Notes: generated by a model not told the origin, from the sequence alone. Shown: positions 33,301-48,300, numbered from the stretch's first letter. The stretch is DNA of 64,000 bases from Brachionus plicatilis (GCA_010279815.1 QEOQ01000439.1:292907-356906); one strand, 5' to 3'. A program made the numbers and translations.

Positions 33301-36300
33301 CTTCCAATACCGACTTTAGTTTGTTGCCGTCATCCTCTTCCTCTTCGGTTATATGGTCCGAATCATCGGATTTTTGTGGCCGTGGCGAAAATGTATTAAA
33401 TTGCTTTTTTCTTTTGTTCACAGTTCTCTTGAATTCTCTCCATAGATGCTTTCTTGTGTGTGTATAATGTCTATCAGGAACAGACTCAGCCAATGGTACT
33501 TAAAAAGTTTGGTCAAATGACATTTATTTTTATTTTTTTATTAAAAACTTTATTTTCATTTTTGCCTAAATTAAAAATATAAGTGTGAGATAAAAAATTT
33601 TTTGAACAGAATTCTTTTTTTTTATTTAGATTTTATTTAGGTTTTTTTTTTTAATTAAAAGGTCTACAAATTAAATCTCAAAAATTTAAAAAAATATGTA
33701 TAGATTATTGAATTTATCTTTTTAATTGATTAATTATATATTTATATTTAAGATTTTGCTGTACCAATGTGAAATAAAAAACTTTAAAATAAATTTTAAA
33801 AGATGCTTTTTACCTTCCAATTGTTAGTCCTTGAGAGACAAGATTGCAGGATAATTTAAATGAAAAAAGACCCTAGCATTCTAGATTTTTTAAATTTAAA
33901 ATAAATTAAAATTTTTTTTTCTATTTTTATTTTATAATTAAGAAGGAAAATTGAAACAAATATGTTATTCTGCAAAATAGACATAGTGAAATTGATTTTT
34001 TCCATACATTTGCAGTTAATTAAATTAATTAAAGAAATTTTAAAACCATTTTCAAAATTTCAATAGTCAGGACAAAAAAATGTTTTAATTGTACAAATGA
34101 GCACTCAAAAAGCAAAAAAAAAATTTTTGCTTTTGATAAAAAATAATATAAATAAAAAAATTAATTTGATGATTTTTAATATTTAATTAAAAAAAATCAA
34201 AAGAATCGATTCGAAAAGAAAGTTGTTCTATAATTATTTTAATCGAGATAGAAAGCTCAAATCGTCAATTGAGGCCTTAAAGCCTGGAGGCTCTATTGAT
34301 ACGATTTCTGATCTAAACCAAATCCCAACAATTCTAAACAAACAATTTAAAATGGATTCCATGATTCCCCAAAAAACAATCTCAGTTTTTGGAAACATAA
34401 CTTTTGTTATTTTGTCAGACAACATTGGAGGAATCAATTGCATCATGGTGTCCATTTTATAAAAAACATTTGAATGAATTTGAAAAATTTCAACAGTGAG
34501 CGACTTAATTTGAATTTGAGTCAAAAATTTTTGCACAAAAGTTTAGACGCACATCATTAATCTCTAATTAAAAATCAATAAACTAACCTAAATGCATTTG
34601 TAAATGTATTAATTAAAAAATTGCCAATAAATCCAGTAACATAAATTCATTTATGAAACATCGCTATAAAAATTTTTGCCTACTGTGACAGAAAAAATTA
34701 TACCCCGAAAAAATTAGGAACTTTGGTAAAAAAAATGGGTAAAAAGCGTTGCCAATCAAGTTAGATGTTAGATAATTGGTCTCCTAAAAAATAAGACCAA
34801 AAGTAAAAGGCAATTAAGTAAATAAGAATGAATATTAGAAAAATGTGTGAGAACAACAAGAAAAAATAATGATATCTATGGCACCCCAAATGAATCAACA
34901 AGGCCTGGAAGACCATGAAAGCTAACTAATACTGTATACAGTGTTTAAAGTTAAACTGTATAATGGGTAAGATTACGTTATTTTACGTAATTTTACGTCA
35001 AAAAATGTAAGCTTACATAATATTACATCATTACTTGTATGTAAGAAAATGTTAGCCAATATATTCAAAAAATAATCATCTTGACGAATGCAAACCGAAA
35101 ATAAAAACGAAAGTAAAACAAGTTACAAGTAACTTGGTTTAATTAAGCTCAATTATTTTTAACAATGTCAAAATTAACATGTCAGAATAAACTTCGACAT
35201 AATGAACCTGCCAAAATAAGGATATACCAAGATAACATAATCTTACGTAATTTTACGTAAGATTACACCTATTTAAGTTAGTTTGCCCGAAAACGCTTAC
35301 GGCCAAAAAAATCCGGATTTTAGAGGAAAAAGTGGAAAATTAATAAAAATATTTGAATTTTATAAAAAAATTTTTGAAACCAAAACACTACACTTAATTA
35401 CATTTTTTTACATCTTTTTACGTAAAATTACACAAATTAATGTAATAAATTGTAATTTTTTGTCATATTTCCTAGATTAATGTAAATATTAGTAAGGTAC
35501 AAATTTTTTTTTTGCAAAAAGATATTAATTTTGAAAAGCTTTTAAAATAATTATAAAACGAAAGTTTAACTCACCAAACTTAAATGGGACAAGTAAGATT
35601 ATTTTATAAATAAATTTTTTTAAAGCTTTTCAAAAATAACATCTTTTGGCAAAAATTTCAATCACTGTATCAAATACACCAGATAAGTCTCTTAAATTTA
35701 ACAAGCTCTGAAAGAAGAGACCGGTCAAACTCATAAATTTGAAATTAGAATCTTTTATCAAAATAAAAGAAAAAAAATAAAATTGTTTTTTTAATTTTTT
35801 ATTTACAATTGTTTTTTGTCTCACTTTTCGAATCATTTTTAAATGCAAAAGTTGTTTTGTAATTTTTGAAATCATCTGTTGACAAAAAAAATTGGTATTA
35901 TACTAATATTTACATTAATTTAGAAATTATGACAAAAAATTACATATTTTTACATTGAATTGTGTAATTTTACGTAAAAAGGTGTAAAAAATGTAATAAA
36001 GTGTAGTGTTTTGGTTTCAAAAATTGCTTAAATGTAAGATAACATAATCTTACGTAAAATTACTTAAGATTATGTTATCTTACATTTTCTTACATACAAG
36101 TAATGATGTAATATTATGTAAGCTTACATTTTTTGACGTAAAATTACGTAAAATAACGTAATCTTACCCATCATAAAGTTTAACTTTAAACACTGTAAAA
36201 CACTTGAAGTGAACATTTTACTTCATACTTTATTTAAAATCTTTTTATATATAATTATTACACTATCTACAGTCTTCTAATTTTTTAGTGGATCACAGAA

Positions 36301-39300
36301 AGGTGGCGTCACTTCTTCCTTTATATTTTTAGAATTAACTTCTTCCTTAATTATCTTCATTTGTCTACAAATCCCCTATCAAGGATACAACACTTAGATA
36401 ATCCCTATTTTGCAAGACCTTCAATATTTACAGATTTTTTTAACTAGGTTTAATTGATCTAAAAATTAGACGACATGGAGATGATTGATTCAAATCTTTA
36501 AGGTTGTAAATTACATGGATAAAGTTAATTTTGCTAACGGTATCAATTAAAAAACAAAATGTCTGATTCCAGAAGATACCAACGATACTTCAGAATGTAT
36601 AGCAGAACCTTATCCAATCATAAGTGATAAACTTAATGAAAAATATTAATAATTGGGAAATTTTATTGCGAGGAACGAGTCAGCTGCGTCGAGCTATATA
36701 ATAAAATAATAAATGTAATTTTTTATCCTTTTTTTTCTATTTATTATTTTTTAGATTATCTTATTTAGATTTTTTTTAATCATTTTTTCTAATACAGTCG
36801 ATCCTCCGTATAACGAACCCCCATATAACGAAATCCTCTTTATTACGAATAAGAATCCAGGAACCGATTTTTTATAAAGGAAAAAGATTGCTAATTTTTT
36901 TAGTACAACGAACCTCTTTATAACAAAATCCTCTTTATTCTAATTGTTAAAAATGAATGAAAAGCAAGTTTGCAAAAAGAGAAAATGTTTATCTCTTGAA
37001 GTCAAGATAGAAATTATAAAAAAGTATACTGAGCAAAAAATAACCACTTAAAAGCTGGTCAAAGAAAACAACGTTAATGCTTCTACAATCTCTACTTTTT
37101 TGTCGTCGAGAGAAAAAATTATAGAACATTACGAAAAGACATTAGCCGGTCCAGAAAAAAAGCGTAAAAAATTGCATCCTTTGAGAAGAAACTTGATTTC
37201 GATAAATTCGCCTATGTGTCAATCGATAGCAACTTGGCTGAGCGCGGAACGCTCTTAGAGGCAGAAATCGTCGATTCAATAGCAACAAACAATCCAGGAG
37301 AGCAAGACAGTGATGCAGAAATTGAAAAGCACCAAGATGCAAATAAACAAGTGATTAACTCAAAAGAAGCAATCGATAGAATAAATGAACTGAAACAATT
37401 TTTTTTAAGGGTGTGCCTAACCACCGCACATAAAAAAAATTTTAACGCACATTCAAAAAATTCCTTCGCACAAATTTTTTTTTTAAACAGACATTTACTG
37501 AAAAACGCACTAAAACTTTTCTACCGCACATTTTTGAAATAATTTCAACGCACATGTACTTACATTAAATAAAAATTTCAAACGCATTAATTTTATTTTA
37601 ACGCACATTTAGAAAAAAAATCTGTTTATTTAAAATTTTAAAAAAAATGAATTTAAGGACTAAAGTAGCCAAAAGCTATTCAGACAAAAGGAAATATAAC
37701 AAAACCAAAAAGCCAAAAGAAAAAAGAGGGAGAATGGAACTATTCCAGCACGTCCAATTCGAGGACAATTCCAGCACGTCCAAATCCGAGGCTTACCCCA
37801 GCAAGTTCAAATATTTGTCACAAAAAGTCACAAAAGAGTCACAAAAAAATTCTGGCTGATCTTGAAGAAAGTTTGGATCGATTGACCAAGCAAAATAATT
37901 GATTAAAATTAGCTATTGCTAATCTAAATCAATTTTATTTTGTTGTTGACTAATATCCAAATGTGTTTGCTTATTCAATTGCTGCCAGTCTTGTTTGGAT
38001 TTTCTGTTTGGTTATAATTAAAAACATAATAAATATTTTAATTCAAATTAAGAGCATTTTAAACTTTTTCTAAACTTAGCATGAAAAGACCAAAAAACTT
38101 GCTTTTCGACAGCAGAAATAAAACTGGTCAAGAAAACTGTCCATATTTGTCAATGGTCTAACAAAGCATATATTTACAAGTCTGCAGAACATAAAGGGAC
38201 TATAACAAAAATAAAAGAGACTAGAGGGATGAACAAACGCATTAAAAGGAGAATCGAAGATATTATTATTTCAAATAAGGACATAATGCCTAGTCGGGTA
38301 CATGAATTATTAGTAAACGAGTATAAAATTCCTGAAAACTTAATGCCTTCTTTAAAGCAGGCAAAATGCAAATTAACATAATTATCAATGTTTCATAATT
38401 ATTTATATATATTAATAAAAAAAGGTGCAAAATTTTGTTAACAATTTTAGATAAACTAATTCAATCGCAATTCAATTGAAGAAGTCCGAAAACTAATTCA
38501 ATATAATTTATTTTTGGAGGACCTTGATGATCACGAGCCTTTTTTTTTTAATTTAAAATTTGATAGAATTGAATTTTAAATAAATATCACCGATAAAATG
38601 TGTAACTGCAAATATTTTAGAAAAGATGCGATTTGTGGGCATTTATTAGGTTTAAACTCGTTGCTAAATAACGATAATTTTGTAAACAAGCCTAAAAAGG
38701 GGGCTCATAAAAAGCTAAAAAAGCCTTAGTAAGAGATTAATTAAAAAATTATTATTTCAAACTTTTGTAATCTTTATTTAACTATTTTAAAAAAAACTTA
38801 TTAACTTTACACTTTTTAAACTTTCATTTATTTTAATAAATATTTAAACACATAATTTTTACGATTCAATTATTTTTGTGAGTTTACATATAAATGTGCG
38901 TTAAAATTTTTTTTTAAATATTTTTTATCTCGTTAGCGCACATTTAAGTGCGTTAGAAAGATGTGCGTTAAAATTGTGCGTTAATAAGTTGGTGTTTGTT
39001 AAAAAAAACAACATGTTTGCTAATAAGTTTTGTATGTGCGGTAAAAAAAAATAAATGTGCGCCCATATAACAAATCCTTTTTTTTAAACCAAAAAAGATG
39101 AAAATTCTACTGGAATTAATTTATTATTTAATATCGAAAATTTTATAATTGAAAGTAGCTTTACCAAACAACTATCTAGTACCGATTTTTTTCAAAAAAT
39201 TCAACTTTTTGTTTTTTTTTGCATTTTTATTTAAGTTTTTTTAATCAATAAAATTTGGTTTACAATTTTTTTGTCCCTATCATTTTATATTGGAATTTCG

Positions 39301-42300
39301 ATATAACGAATACCGAATTTTCCGCCCAAAGAGTTCGTTACAACGTGGTTTGACTGTTATTTTATTCTGTTATGTTATTTTATCATTAGCTCGGTAAAAA
39401 TTAACAAATAAATAGATATAGAAAAAAAATAGAATCAGCGTTTTAAAAATAATTAATAATTTACTTATTTAATATCTTTTCAATTATTTTTTTCTTTAAT
39501 AAAAACAATATTAATTTTCTAGAAAATTAAATATTTTTGAAAAAATTCTTATAGAAAAACGTTTAGTCACTTGTAAATAAAGCTTCGCTAATAAAATTTT
39601 TAGCTATAATTTTTCAACTTGGGGAAAAAAAATTAATATTTATGATATTTTTTAAAGATAATGCTGCAGATTTAGGCTTAAGTAATCAACTAATAGGATA
39701 ATATAATATCTGGCTAAATTTTTATAATAATTTTTTGATCATCGTTATGGTCACATCATCGATTTGGTGATCAGTTCCACAAAAATGATCATCATAAAAA
39801 AGATCACATTTTCTGGGATCAACTTAATTATAAACGAATAATAATTACCATTTTTAACTTCCTGATCCTTAGCCCTTGCATACTTAGGGTTGTAGCTGTA
39901 TGAATAATTTGGTCTTTTGGAGTCGGATTTGACTGAAGGAATCGGAGTGTCTGAAAGAAAGGCAGGATTGATTCTTTCTTCTCTAGAAAACTGTTTTTCC
40001 ATGCTAAAGCCCATTAGGGCTGCTACAATTTTTGTATCTGAACAAGTCTGCTCTGTATAGTTTTCAGTTTTTGGATTAATTCGCTTATGTTTTGGATTGT
40101 TTAATTCAGGAACTGGTAAGTCGGATATCGGTTCATCATTTTCTTGTGGATGTGCAGAACCAATTCCCTTCAAAAAAAACAAAAACGAATTATTTTAATT
40201 GATTTCATTTTTATATTATTTACAAGTAATGAATGTAATGTAGTTGGTATAATTTCATTGCCAACTTTTGAATCAATTATTGGCTTGTTTTCCAACCGTC
40301 CAAGATCCACCAGTCTGAAATTTAAGATTTAATTAAAAGTTTTTAAATTTTGAAACCTAAAATTTTTTGAATTGTGTGAATTTTCGCAAATAACCTATAG
40401 GTTCAAGCCTGTTCAGATATAAAAATAATTCAAATCTATCATATTATCTAGCAAAGATAAAACGGAGAGAAAAGCTGTGTGAAAAAAAATCAACATTGTA
40501 GTTGACAATAGAAAAAACGAATTCAGATAAAAAGAGTTGTGATATGAAAGGTTAGGTTTTTTGATTAAATTAAACATTTTTCAACATACGCCGCTCTTCT
40601 TATCTGAATTCGATTTTTTTAAATTTTCCAAATTTTTTCTCATTTCTTTTGAATAAAGATTAAATCTCCCCCAAAGTCTCCCGAATTAAATCCCATTGAA
40701 CTTATGTGGAACGAGTTAAAACAGCATGTTAGGAAGAGAATGATTTTATCCGAAGCTGATGCCGAAATAACGGTCAAAGATTTTGAAAAATCATTTAAAA
40801 AATGTCTTTATTAGTTTTAATTTTTAATTTAATCTTTAAAAAAATACTAATATAAATTAAGTAAATTAAAGTGGTTTTAAAAAAAATGGAGATTGGTCAA
40901 ATCATCGAATTAAATTGAAATGTGTATAATCGAACACTTTTTTACTTTTGTGTTTTTGTTTATTGTTTAAAATTTACTTTTTTAAAATTTGTACAAAATT
41001 TACTTTTTTTAACTAAAAATTACCATTTCATGTAAAATTTCGAATTCAGGCCCAAAAATTTTATAAAGGGTCATAAAATGTTAAAATTCTCAAAAAAATG
41101 TGATTTTTTGGATTTGTTACTTTTTACAAAATTTGAATTAATTTCCGGTTAATTTACTTTTTTTTGCTTTGGTAATTTTTCGTATTTTCACGTAAAATTA
41201 CTAGTGTTAGGATCCGTACAAGCGGACACTTAACGGGCAAAAATTTTCAGAAACTGTGACCGTGTCCGCATTAACCGGTTAACCTTTAAACTGTCGATCA
41301 TTAAAAGTCAAGAAAGTAAAAAATATCATTTATTTATAAAAAAGGTTTTTTTTTGGTTGTTTTATGAGACCTCATAAAATCATCACATCACATCGACAAT
41401 ATCAACAATTCTCTCGTCGAAGGCAAAAATATTAGAACACTACGAATCAACGATAGGTGAGGCTGGATTGGTCGACCAAGCGAGCGTTCAGAATTGGATT
41501 TCAAATGTTCTTCCTGATATGATTAAAGATTATGAGATCGACGATTAACGCCGACGAAAGCTCCCTTTTTTTTAAAGCTTTGCCGAACAAAACAAACGAG
41601 TACAAGAATATGAAGGCCGATGATGTTAAAATTGCAAAAGAGCGAATTTCAATTCTTTTTACTTGCAATATGTCAGGCAATGAAAAATTAAAACCACTTG
41701 TAATATCTCACTCCGCGAACCAAAGATGTTTCAAGTCAATTCAAAAAGCTATTCTTCCCGTATATTATCGCCACAATCAAAAGTCATGGATGTCAAGAAT
41801 GGTTATTTAAATGGAACAATCAATTGAAGGCTGACAACCGGAAAATTTTACTTTTTTTAGGCAATTTCAGTGGTCATAAAATAGATCCAATATGCCAAAA
41901 TATAAAAATTGTAATACAATCATTTAAAGTAAAGTATAGAACTGATGTTGCACGAGAGAAGCTTCATGCGATCGAATTTGGTTACGAATTGCCAAAAATA
42001 GATATTTTATAAGCGATTTACAAAATAAAACGAGCTTAGGATGGTGTTTCGTCACTAACAATTCAACGATGTTTTCAAAGAGCTGGTTTTAATGGCGATT
42101 TTTTATTCGGCGATTTAGAGAGCGAATGTAACGAAAACAATGATTTCAAGGAAATATGGACGTTTGAAAAAAATTTGAATTTTGAAAAGTATGCTTATGT
42201 TTCAATCGATTCCAATTTACCAGCCAGGGGTTCTTTATCAGATATCGAAATTATCAACTCAATTTCAAATGCTGAGAACAAATATGACAGTGATTCGGAA

Positions 42301-45300
42301 GTCGAAGATATTACAAAACCAAAAAAATCAGATTTTAGCTCAAAGGATGCAATCGAAAGAATTAATGATTTTAAAGATTTTTTTCTAAATAAAAAAGAAG
42401 ATTTTTTCAACGTTGTTGACTTTTTGTTTAATACTGAAAATATTGTAATAGAAAAATGTAAAACCAAACAATCCAGTATTACAGATTTTGTAAAAAAGGC
42501 TTTATTTTTAGTTTTATTTATCTTTTTTTTTTAACTTTTTCAATAAAAATTTTAATAAAAAAATAAAAATTGCCCATCATTTTCAATTGGATTTCGATAA
42601 AACGAGTTTCGATATAACGAGCAAAAAAATTTTCGCTTAACTTGCTCGTTATACCGAGGAACGACTGTATTAAAATCATCTAGAAAAAATTTTTAGATTT
42701 AAAAGTTGACTAAAAAAATTAATCGATTTATTAATAGATTTAGGATATTAGTTAGTCGATTATTGAATAGATTATTGAAAATCGATTGCCAACACTACAA
42801 GAAACATCACAACCGGCGAATTATTTTATAAATTTAACAAAAAATTACCTTTTTTTACAGTTTATGATATTATTTTGTGAAAAATAATGTAATAAAATGT
42901 AAAAAAATTAAAAAAATCAAATTTCTGTTCGAAAAATTGTACTTTTTTGGCCTTCAGCGTTTTTGTTATAACGTAATATATAAATAATAATAAATAATAA
43001 ATAACTTTAAATAACGTAATATTACATGATTTATTAGATCCTAATTTTTATTTAGTTTTATGTAATCTTACATTTGTTAATGTAAAATTACGTAAAATGA
43101 TGTAATATTACCCTTTCTTCGATTTAAAATTAAAACACTGCATATTAGCAATAAACCCTTTTAAATTAAACACTTATTTAATTTAGCGGCAACAATCACT
43201 CAAAAAATTTTTCTTTTTTTTAAAAAAATAATTAATTTCTAGATAAGTAAACAAAACACAAAAAATTTCAATTAATTTCCAAAATCAAAAATAAATATTT
43301 CAAAAAAAAAAATTAATTTTTTGTCAATTTTTCAACCAACCTGTGCAGATCATCATCCCATCTAGCATAAGCCAAATCAATTCCGCCCATAAAAGCCACC
43401 GATTGATCGATAATCACCATTTTTTCGTGATGAGACCACAGAAATACTCCGTATGGCGAATGCTCCGGGTGTCTGAACACTTTTATGTTGGGATCATTGC
43501 TGTTTTGGGTCAATTTTTTTTTAGCTCTCGAGCTCCACAGACTGACCGTGAACTTGACTTCTTTGAAAAGCATGATGTAAATTTTGACGCCTTCACGCGA
43601 CTTTTTCAGCAAGATTTTGTCCAGCCTGTACTGTAGATCTTCAGTGGGCCGCTTCAAAAACAGCTCTGGACTGAGCATCCAATCGGTGATGAAAATTTCC
43701 TCCTTGGCATTGTTCAGCGCGCTCATCACATGCTCCATGTAAGCGGCCGCGTTTATGTACCACTTGCACAGCTGTTTTCGCCTCACTGGCACAAATGATC
43801 CATTTGGCAGAAGAGACTTGTCATTAAAATGCTTGCCACTGGTCACCCTGCAAACCTCGATTTTTTCGTACCATTTATTTTGCTCATAGCTATTTCTAAA
43901 CTTGAGAAATAGTGTGTACTGTAGATTTTTGATCTCCAGACCATGGTAGGCCCTGACCCGCTTCTTTTTGTTCACCGTGAAGCCAGTGTCTATTAGCATT
44001 ACGTAGCCAACGAAGCTGCTTCGTTTGTGTGTAATGTACAAGAGACAAGTCTCTTTCAAAATGTACCATCTTTTGGCATACTTTAATCTGAATTTTCTGC
44101 ACACTCTGTTGTCATTATGAACTGATTTGAGCACATAGCTTTCGTTTAGGCTCGGTCCGGTGTCGTGAATGAAAGTGAGTGGGGATACACCGACGAGTTC
44201 CAAAGTGCTCTGGTGATCCCGGAACGGTGGATAGAGCAAAATTTTTTCCAAATATTCAGCAATTTCTTGGCACCGTTTGCTCATCAACTCGTTGGATATC
44301 AAGTGGTCATTGTCTTTGGGAAATAGCGGCCAGTCTGGCTTTATTTGCTCCGGAGGGATGTCCAAACAGTTTCGGCCAAGATTTTGGCTCACCATTTTGC
44401 TCAATAGTTTGTTATTGTCCAACAAATCCTTGAAGGTGCGCAATACTTCCCACTTGAAGCTAGCATGGCTCAGCTTGATTGTGTATATGTGAGAGCTGAA
44501 TGCGTTTGATGAGCTTTTTTTTTCGGCAGTCACTTGCACAGACACTTTGACGCCGGGCAAAAAAACCGCCTTCTTATTTGAAAATGGATTTACATTTATC
44601 TTGAGTCTTTTATCATCTTAAATAAAAAATTTTAATATTTAAAAATACTGCGATTTTTTTTTTGGGAATATTATTTCAGCACAATCAATTTCTGATTAGC
44701 ACAATTATTTATTTATTTATTTGTTTTCTGTACCGAGCTAGAGCTCCTTCAGAATAAGTTAAAAAAATAATAAAAAAAAATAAAATAAAAATAAAATAAA
44801 AATAAAATAAAAATAAAATAAAAATAAAATAAAAATAAAATATAATTAAAGTTGATAAAATGAGATAAAAAAAAAGAATCTAAATAAAGTAAATAAGCTA
44901 AAAAAAATGAAAGTTGAAAAGACATAAATTGGAATAGATTGTTACATGTTGCACATGTTTAAATAGTTCAAGTTTCAGGAAAAAAAGAAGAAATAGTAAG
45001 GTAGCAATTACACAATGGAGTTGGGTATTCAATATATCTTAATTCGAAGCCTTCTTTGTATTCCTTCACCAGTCTTTCAACCAATGGAATAGAATGACTC
45101 AGTCCTGTCCCAACATATCTCTCACTCAATTCAAAAAGCCGTTTCGAGACTGTTAGTAATTTTAGTTTATTAAAAGCCTCATGATGCACGATGTTGGAGG
45201 GAGTATCATATTTTAACTTAAGAATAGACCTGACTGCTGTATTCTGAATTGCTTGCAGTTTTTTGATATTATTTTCTGAAAATGAATTTAAGCAAGGAAA

Positions 45301-48300
45301 AGAATAATCTAAAATTGATCCGACTAAGGATTTATAAAGATTTCCTAGTGTGTCTTGATTAAGACCCCATTTTTTGTTTGACAATATCTTAATAATATTT
45401 AGCCTATTATTGCAGCGTTCTTTAATTTCGTCTACCAGTATATTAAAATTTAACTTAGAATCAAATTTAATACCAAGAAATTTGATTTCTTTTTGGCTCA
45501 CTATTCTGTTTCCATTAATTTTTAAGTTTAGATTATCACTCTCTTTTTTGTACCTGGAAAAGACTGCTGAACACGACTTTTCAACTGATATCTTCATTTT
45601 CCATTTAATAAGCCATTGTTCTAGTTCGTTGAGGTATTTATTAATCTTATTTTCTAGGTTCCCCTTTTTGTTATAAATGAAGAATGTTACTAGATCATCT
45701 GCGAAAAGCAGANNNNNNNNNNNNNNNNNNNNNNNNNNNNNNNNNNNNNNNNNNNNNNNNNNNNNNNNNNNNNNNNNNNNNNNNNNNNNNNNNNNNNNNN
45801 NNNNNNNNNNNNNNNNNNNNNNNNNNNNNNNNNNNNNNNNNNNNNNNNNNNNNNNNNNNNNNNNNNNNNNNNNNNNNNNNNNNNNNNNNNNNNNNNNNNN
45901 NNNNNNNNNNNNNNNNNNNATTTTTTTTATGCTCAATCTGAGTTTCACAAAGAACACTTAAAATTTAGAGAAAATTATTCAAATACAGCATATAAGTTAG
46001 GGTTGTTAATTGAACTGGATTTCAAATTTTTGAAGTTTTTGAGAAAACTTCAAGTTTATTTTTCAACACTTCGAAATTTTTTGACAAAGGAAAATTGAAA
46101 TTGAAATATAAAATATGAAGTGAAATTTTAAAAATTTAAAGCCGGTATAACTTAATACTTCGAAATTTTATACTTGAATCAAAAGTTTTAAGTTTGAAAT
46201 TATCAAGTTTAAAATTTAGAAGTTTGAAATCTTGAGGTTTGAAATTTCTAATTTAAAAAAGTTCGATTCTGAAATTTTCAATTTTAATAATTTCTTTTCT
46301 AGTTAAAATTGACAAATACAAAATAAATATAAATATCTACTTTTACAAAATTTAATAGATAATTTTAAAATTTTTGAAATGCTTTTTGATTTAACAAATA
46401 CGCCTTCTTGCCAGACGGATTCAACTCCGGTCTCAGCATTGAAAAGGCGCAAAAAAATAGAACCAAGATCGTGGGTTTGGCAAAGCCAAAATTTTGTCAA
46501 AATAAATGAATCGTCTGTCAAGTGTAATATATATCAACAAGTGATAACTATTTATAACAGTTCAACAACTGAGTTGGTTAAACATTTAGCTGAAAAACAT
46601 AAAATTTCAAAATTGTCACATGAAAATATTAGACCAAGTAAACTTTTTTGCTTAGATTTTTAGGAGATGGCGAATAAACCAGAAGAAAGTCCTAAAACAA
46701 TTAAAGAGTACCTTGCACCAGATTTAAAAATTGAAAAAATAAACTAGAAACTAATCAGCTTTATTATTGCCAACAATTTGTCTTTTAACATTATAAATTC
46801 CGAAGAATTTCAAGAGTTACTTGACACAATTAAATCTTATTACTACAAATTACCATGTCGTCAAACGTTGAGATATAAGTTGTTACCCGAGATGGTATAA
46901 AAATTTCAATACTTTTAACAAATTTTTCAATTATTTTAAACTCCAAAAATTTAATATTTACAATTTCATATTTTATAATTTTGGACTTTATAATTTTTAA
47001 ATTTATTATTTCATTCTTCAAAATTTTAAACTTCGAAATTTTAAATCGAACCCATTTTTTTGTATTCGAAATTATTAAAAAAAAATAAAAATAAATATTG
47101 AAACTCAATTTTTTCAAAACTAAATTTAATTTCAAGTAAATATTTTTTTCAATTTAAAATTTTAAAATTTCAAAGTTCTTAATTTTACCTGAAGTCGAAA
47201 AGTATGAAAAAATTTCGAAGTTTTGAAACTTCAATTAACAACCCTACTTACCCTAAAAATTTTGTTTGAAAATAATCGAAAATATGGAAATTTTTTTTCA
47301 ACACAAAAATACTTATAATAAAATTAATTTTTTTTAATTTTCCCAACAAACCATTAATTTTTGTGCTAAAAGTATTTTTTTCAAATTTTAATTTTTGTGT
47401 TGAGAAGAAATCATTTTGTGCTGAGCGTTTTGAAATTGTGTTGAATGGTTATTTTTTTGTGTTGAAAAGGGAGACCCTTTTTTTTTCAATGGAACCAATC
47501 GTTTAACATGATGTGAAAAAGTTAGCTAACTATTAAGAAAAAAATAATTTCCACGGTCAATTAACTGACGGTAAATATTAACTTGAATTTTATAATTTTT
47601 TGACATTTATTCTGACACAATGATTTATTATTTCACTTACAAAAAAATATATATTAAATTTTATTTTTATTTTTTTATATATTTTATTCTGAAATTACTT
47701 TATCTCAGTAAGAAAATAAATAAATAAACGTATAATTTGAAGAATTCCTTAAAGGAATATAAAAATTCTCAAGGGTTAACATTAGAGGGAATATTCATTT
47801 CTGAAAAATGATGGTTCAAAAAAAATACAAGGATTCCGATCACATTCAATATCTTAATAGCATAGCCAACTATTTCGATTTTATTCATAATTGAAAAATT
47901 TTTTTAACTTTCATTATACAAATTTAGTTATTTTTGTGATTACTTTTTTCTAAATGACCAATAAAATTTTTATTATACTAAAACCTTTTTAATTAATTAT
48001 TTGATTAAAAATTGTCAGATCGTGAAGTGGCCTTGTCGGATAGGTCTGCCAGCCTCCTGAACTCTCTTTTTCAATATATCTAATTTTAATTTTCTTCTAT
48101 TTTAGCCTTTTTTATTTTTTTATAAATTTTGCTCATTTTTTTTTATTTTCATCCTGAAGGAGCATTAGCTAGGTTTAACAAACAACAATCAAAAAAATAT
48201 ATGTTTTTTATCCAAAAAATTTTATAGATAAAAATGAATGAAAAACAAGTCTGTAAAAAGAGAAATATATCTCTCTTGAAGTCAAGATAGAAATCATAAA

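Larger units (their letters stand above)
36952..39230 (+). pseudogene. pogo/Tigger transposase, deleted and interrupted
   Basis: The N-terminal CENP-B/Psq-type helix-turn-helix reads RKCLSLEVKIEIIKKY...LVKENNVNASTISTFLSSRE KIIEHYE with one internal TAA. The sequence then jumps to the acidic C-terminal tail (FAYVSIDSNLAERGTLLEAE, SKEAIDRINELKQFF), which resumes after the nested insert as KPKKDENSTGINLLFNIENF. The same tail occurs in the second copy at 42175-42534. The catalytic core is absent. Confidence 0.75.
36795..39356. mobile_element. pogo/Tigger-like element with nested MULE-like insert
   Basis: Left end CAGTCGATCCTCCGTATAAC preceded by TA (36793-36794); right end is the reverse complement of CAGTCAAACCACGTTGTAAC, where the TA is mutated to TT. 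ATAACGAA motifs recur in both ends, as in many pogo/Tigger elements. Transposase pieces remain on the plus strand (36952-39230) but the central DDE region is deleted, and a MULE-like element interrupts the C-terminal part. Confidence 0.8.

Noticed and set aside
35630..35875. 81-codon minus frame inside the 34939-36195 element as a gene-B copy
   Set aside because: It shares only a short SNFK match with gene B and has neither the GFYE block nor the right exon structure.
43313..43340. Extension of PLD exon 2 through LVEKLTKN
   Set aside because: The GT at 43340-43339 and the exact join to exon 3 (LVDLG in both paralogues) show this is intron read-through.
43343..44492. Plus-strand frames opposite PLD paralogue B exon 2
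   Set aside because: Same reason: mirror images of the PX-PH-HKD exon.
45677..45961. Reading frames running through the N gap
   Set aside because: They consist mostly of unknown residues and have no support outside the gap.
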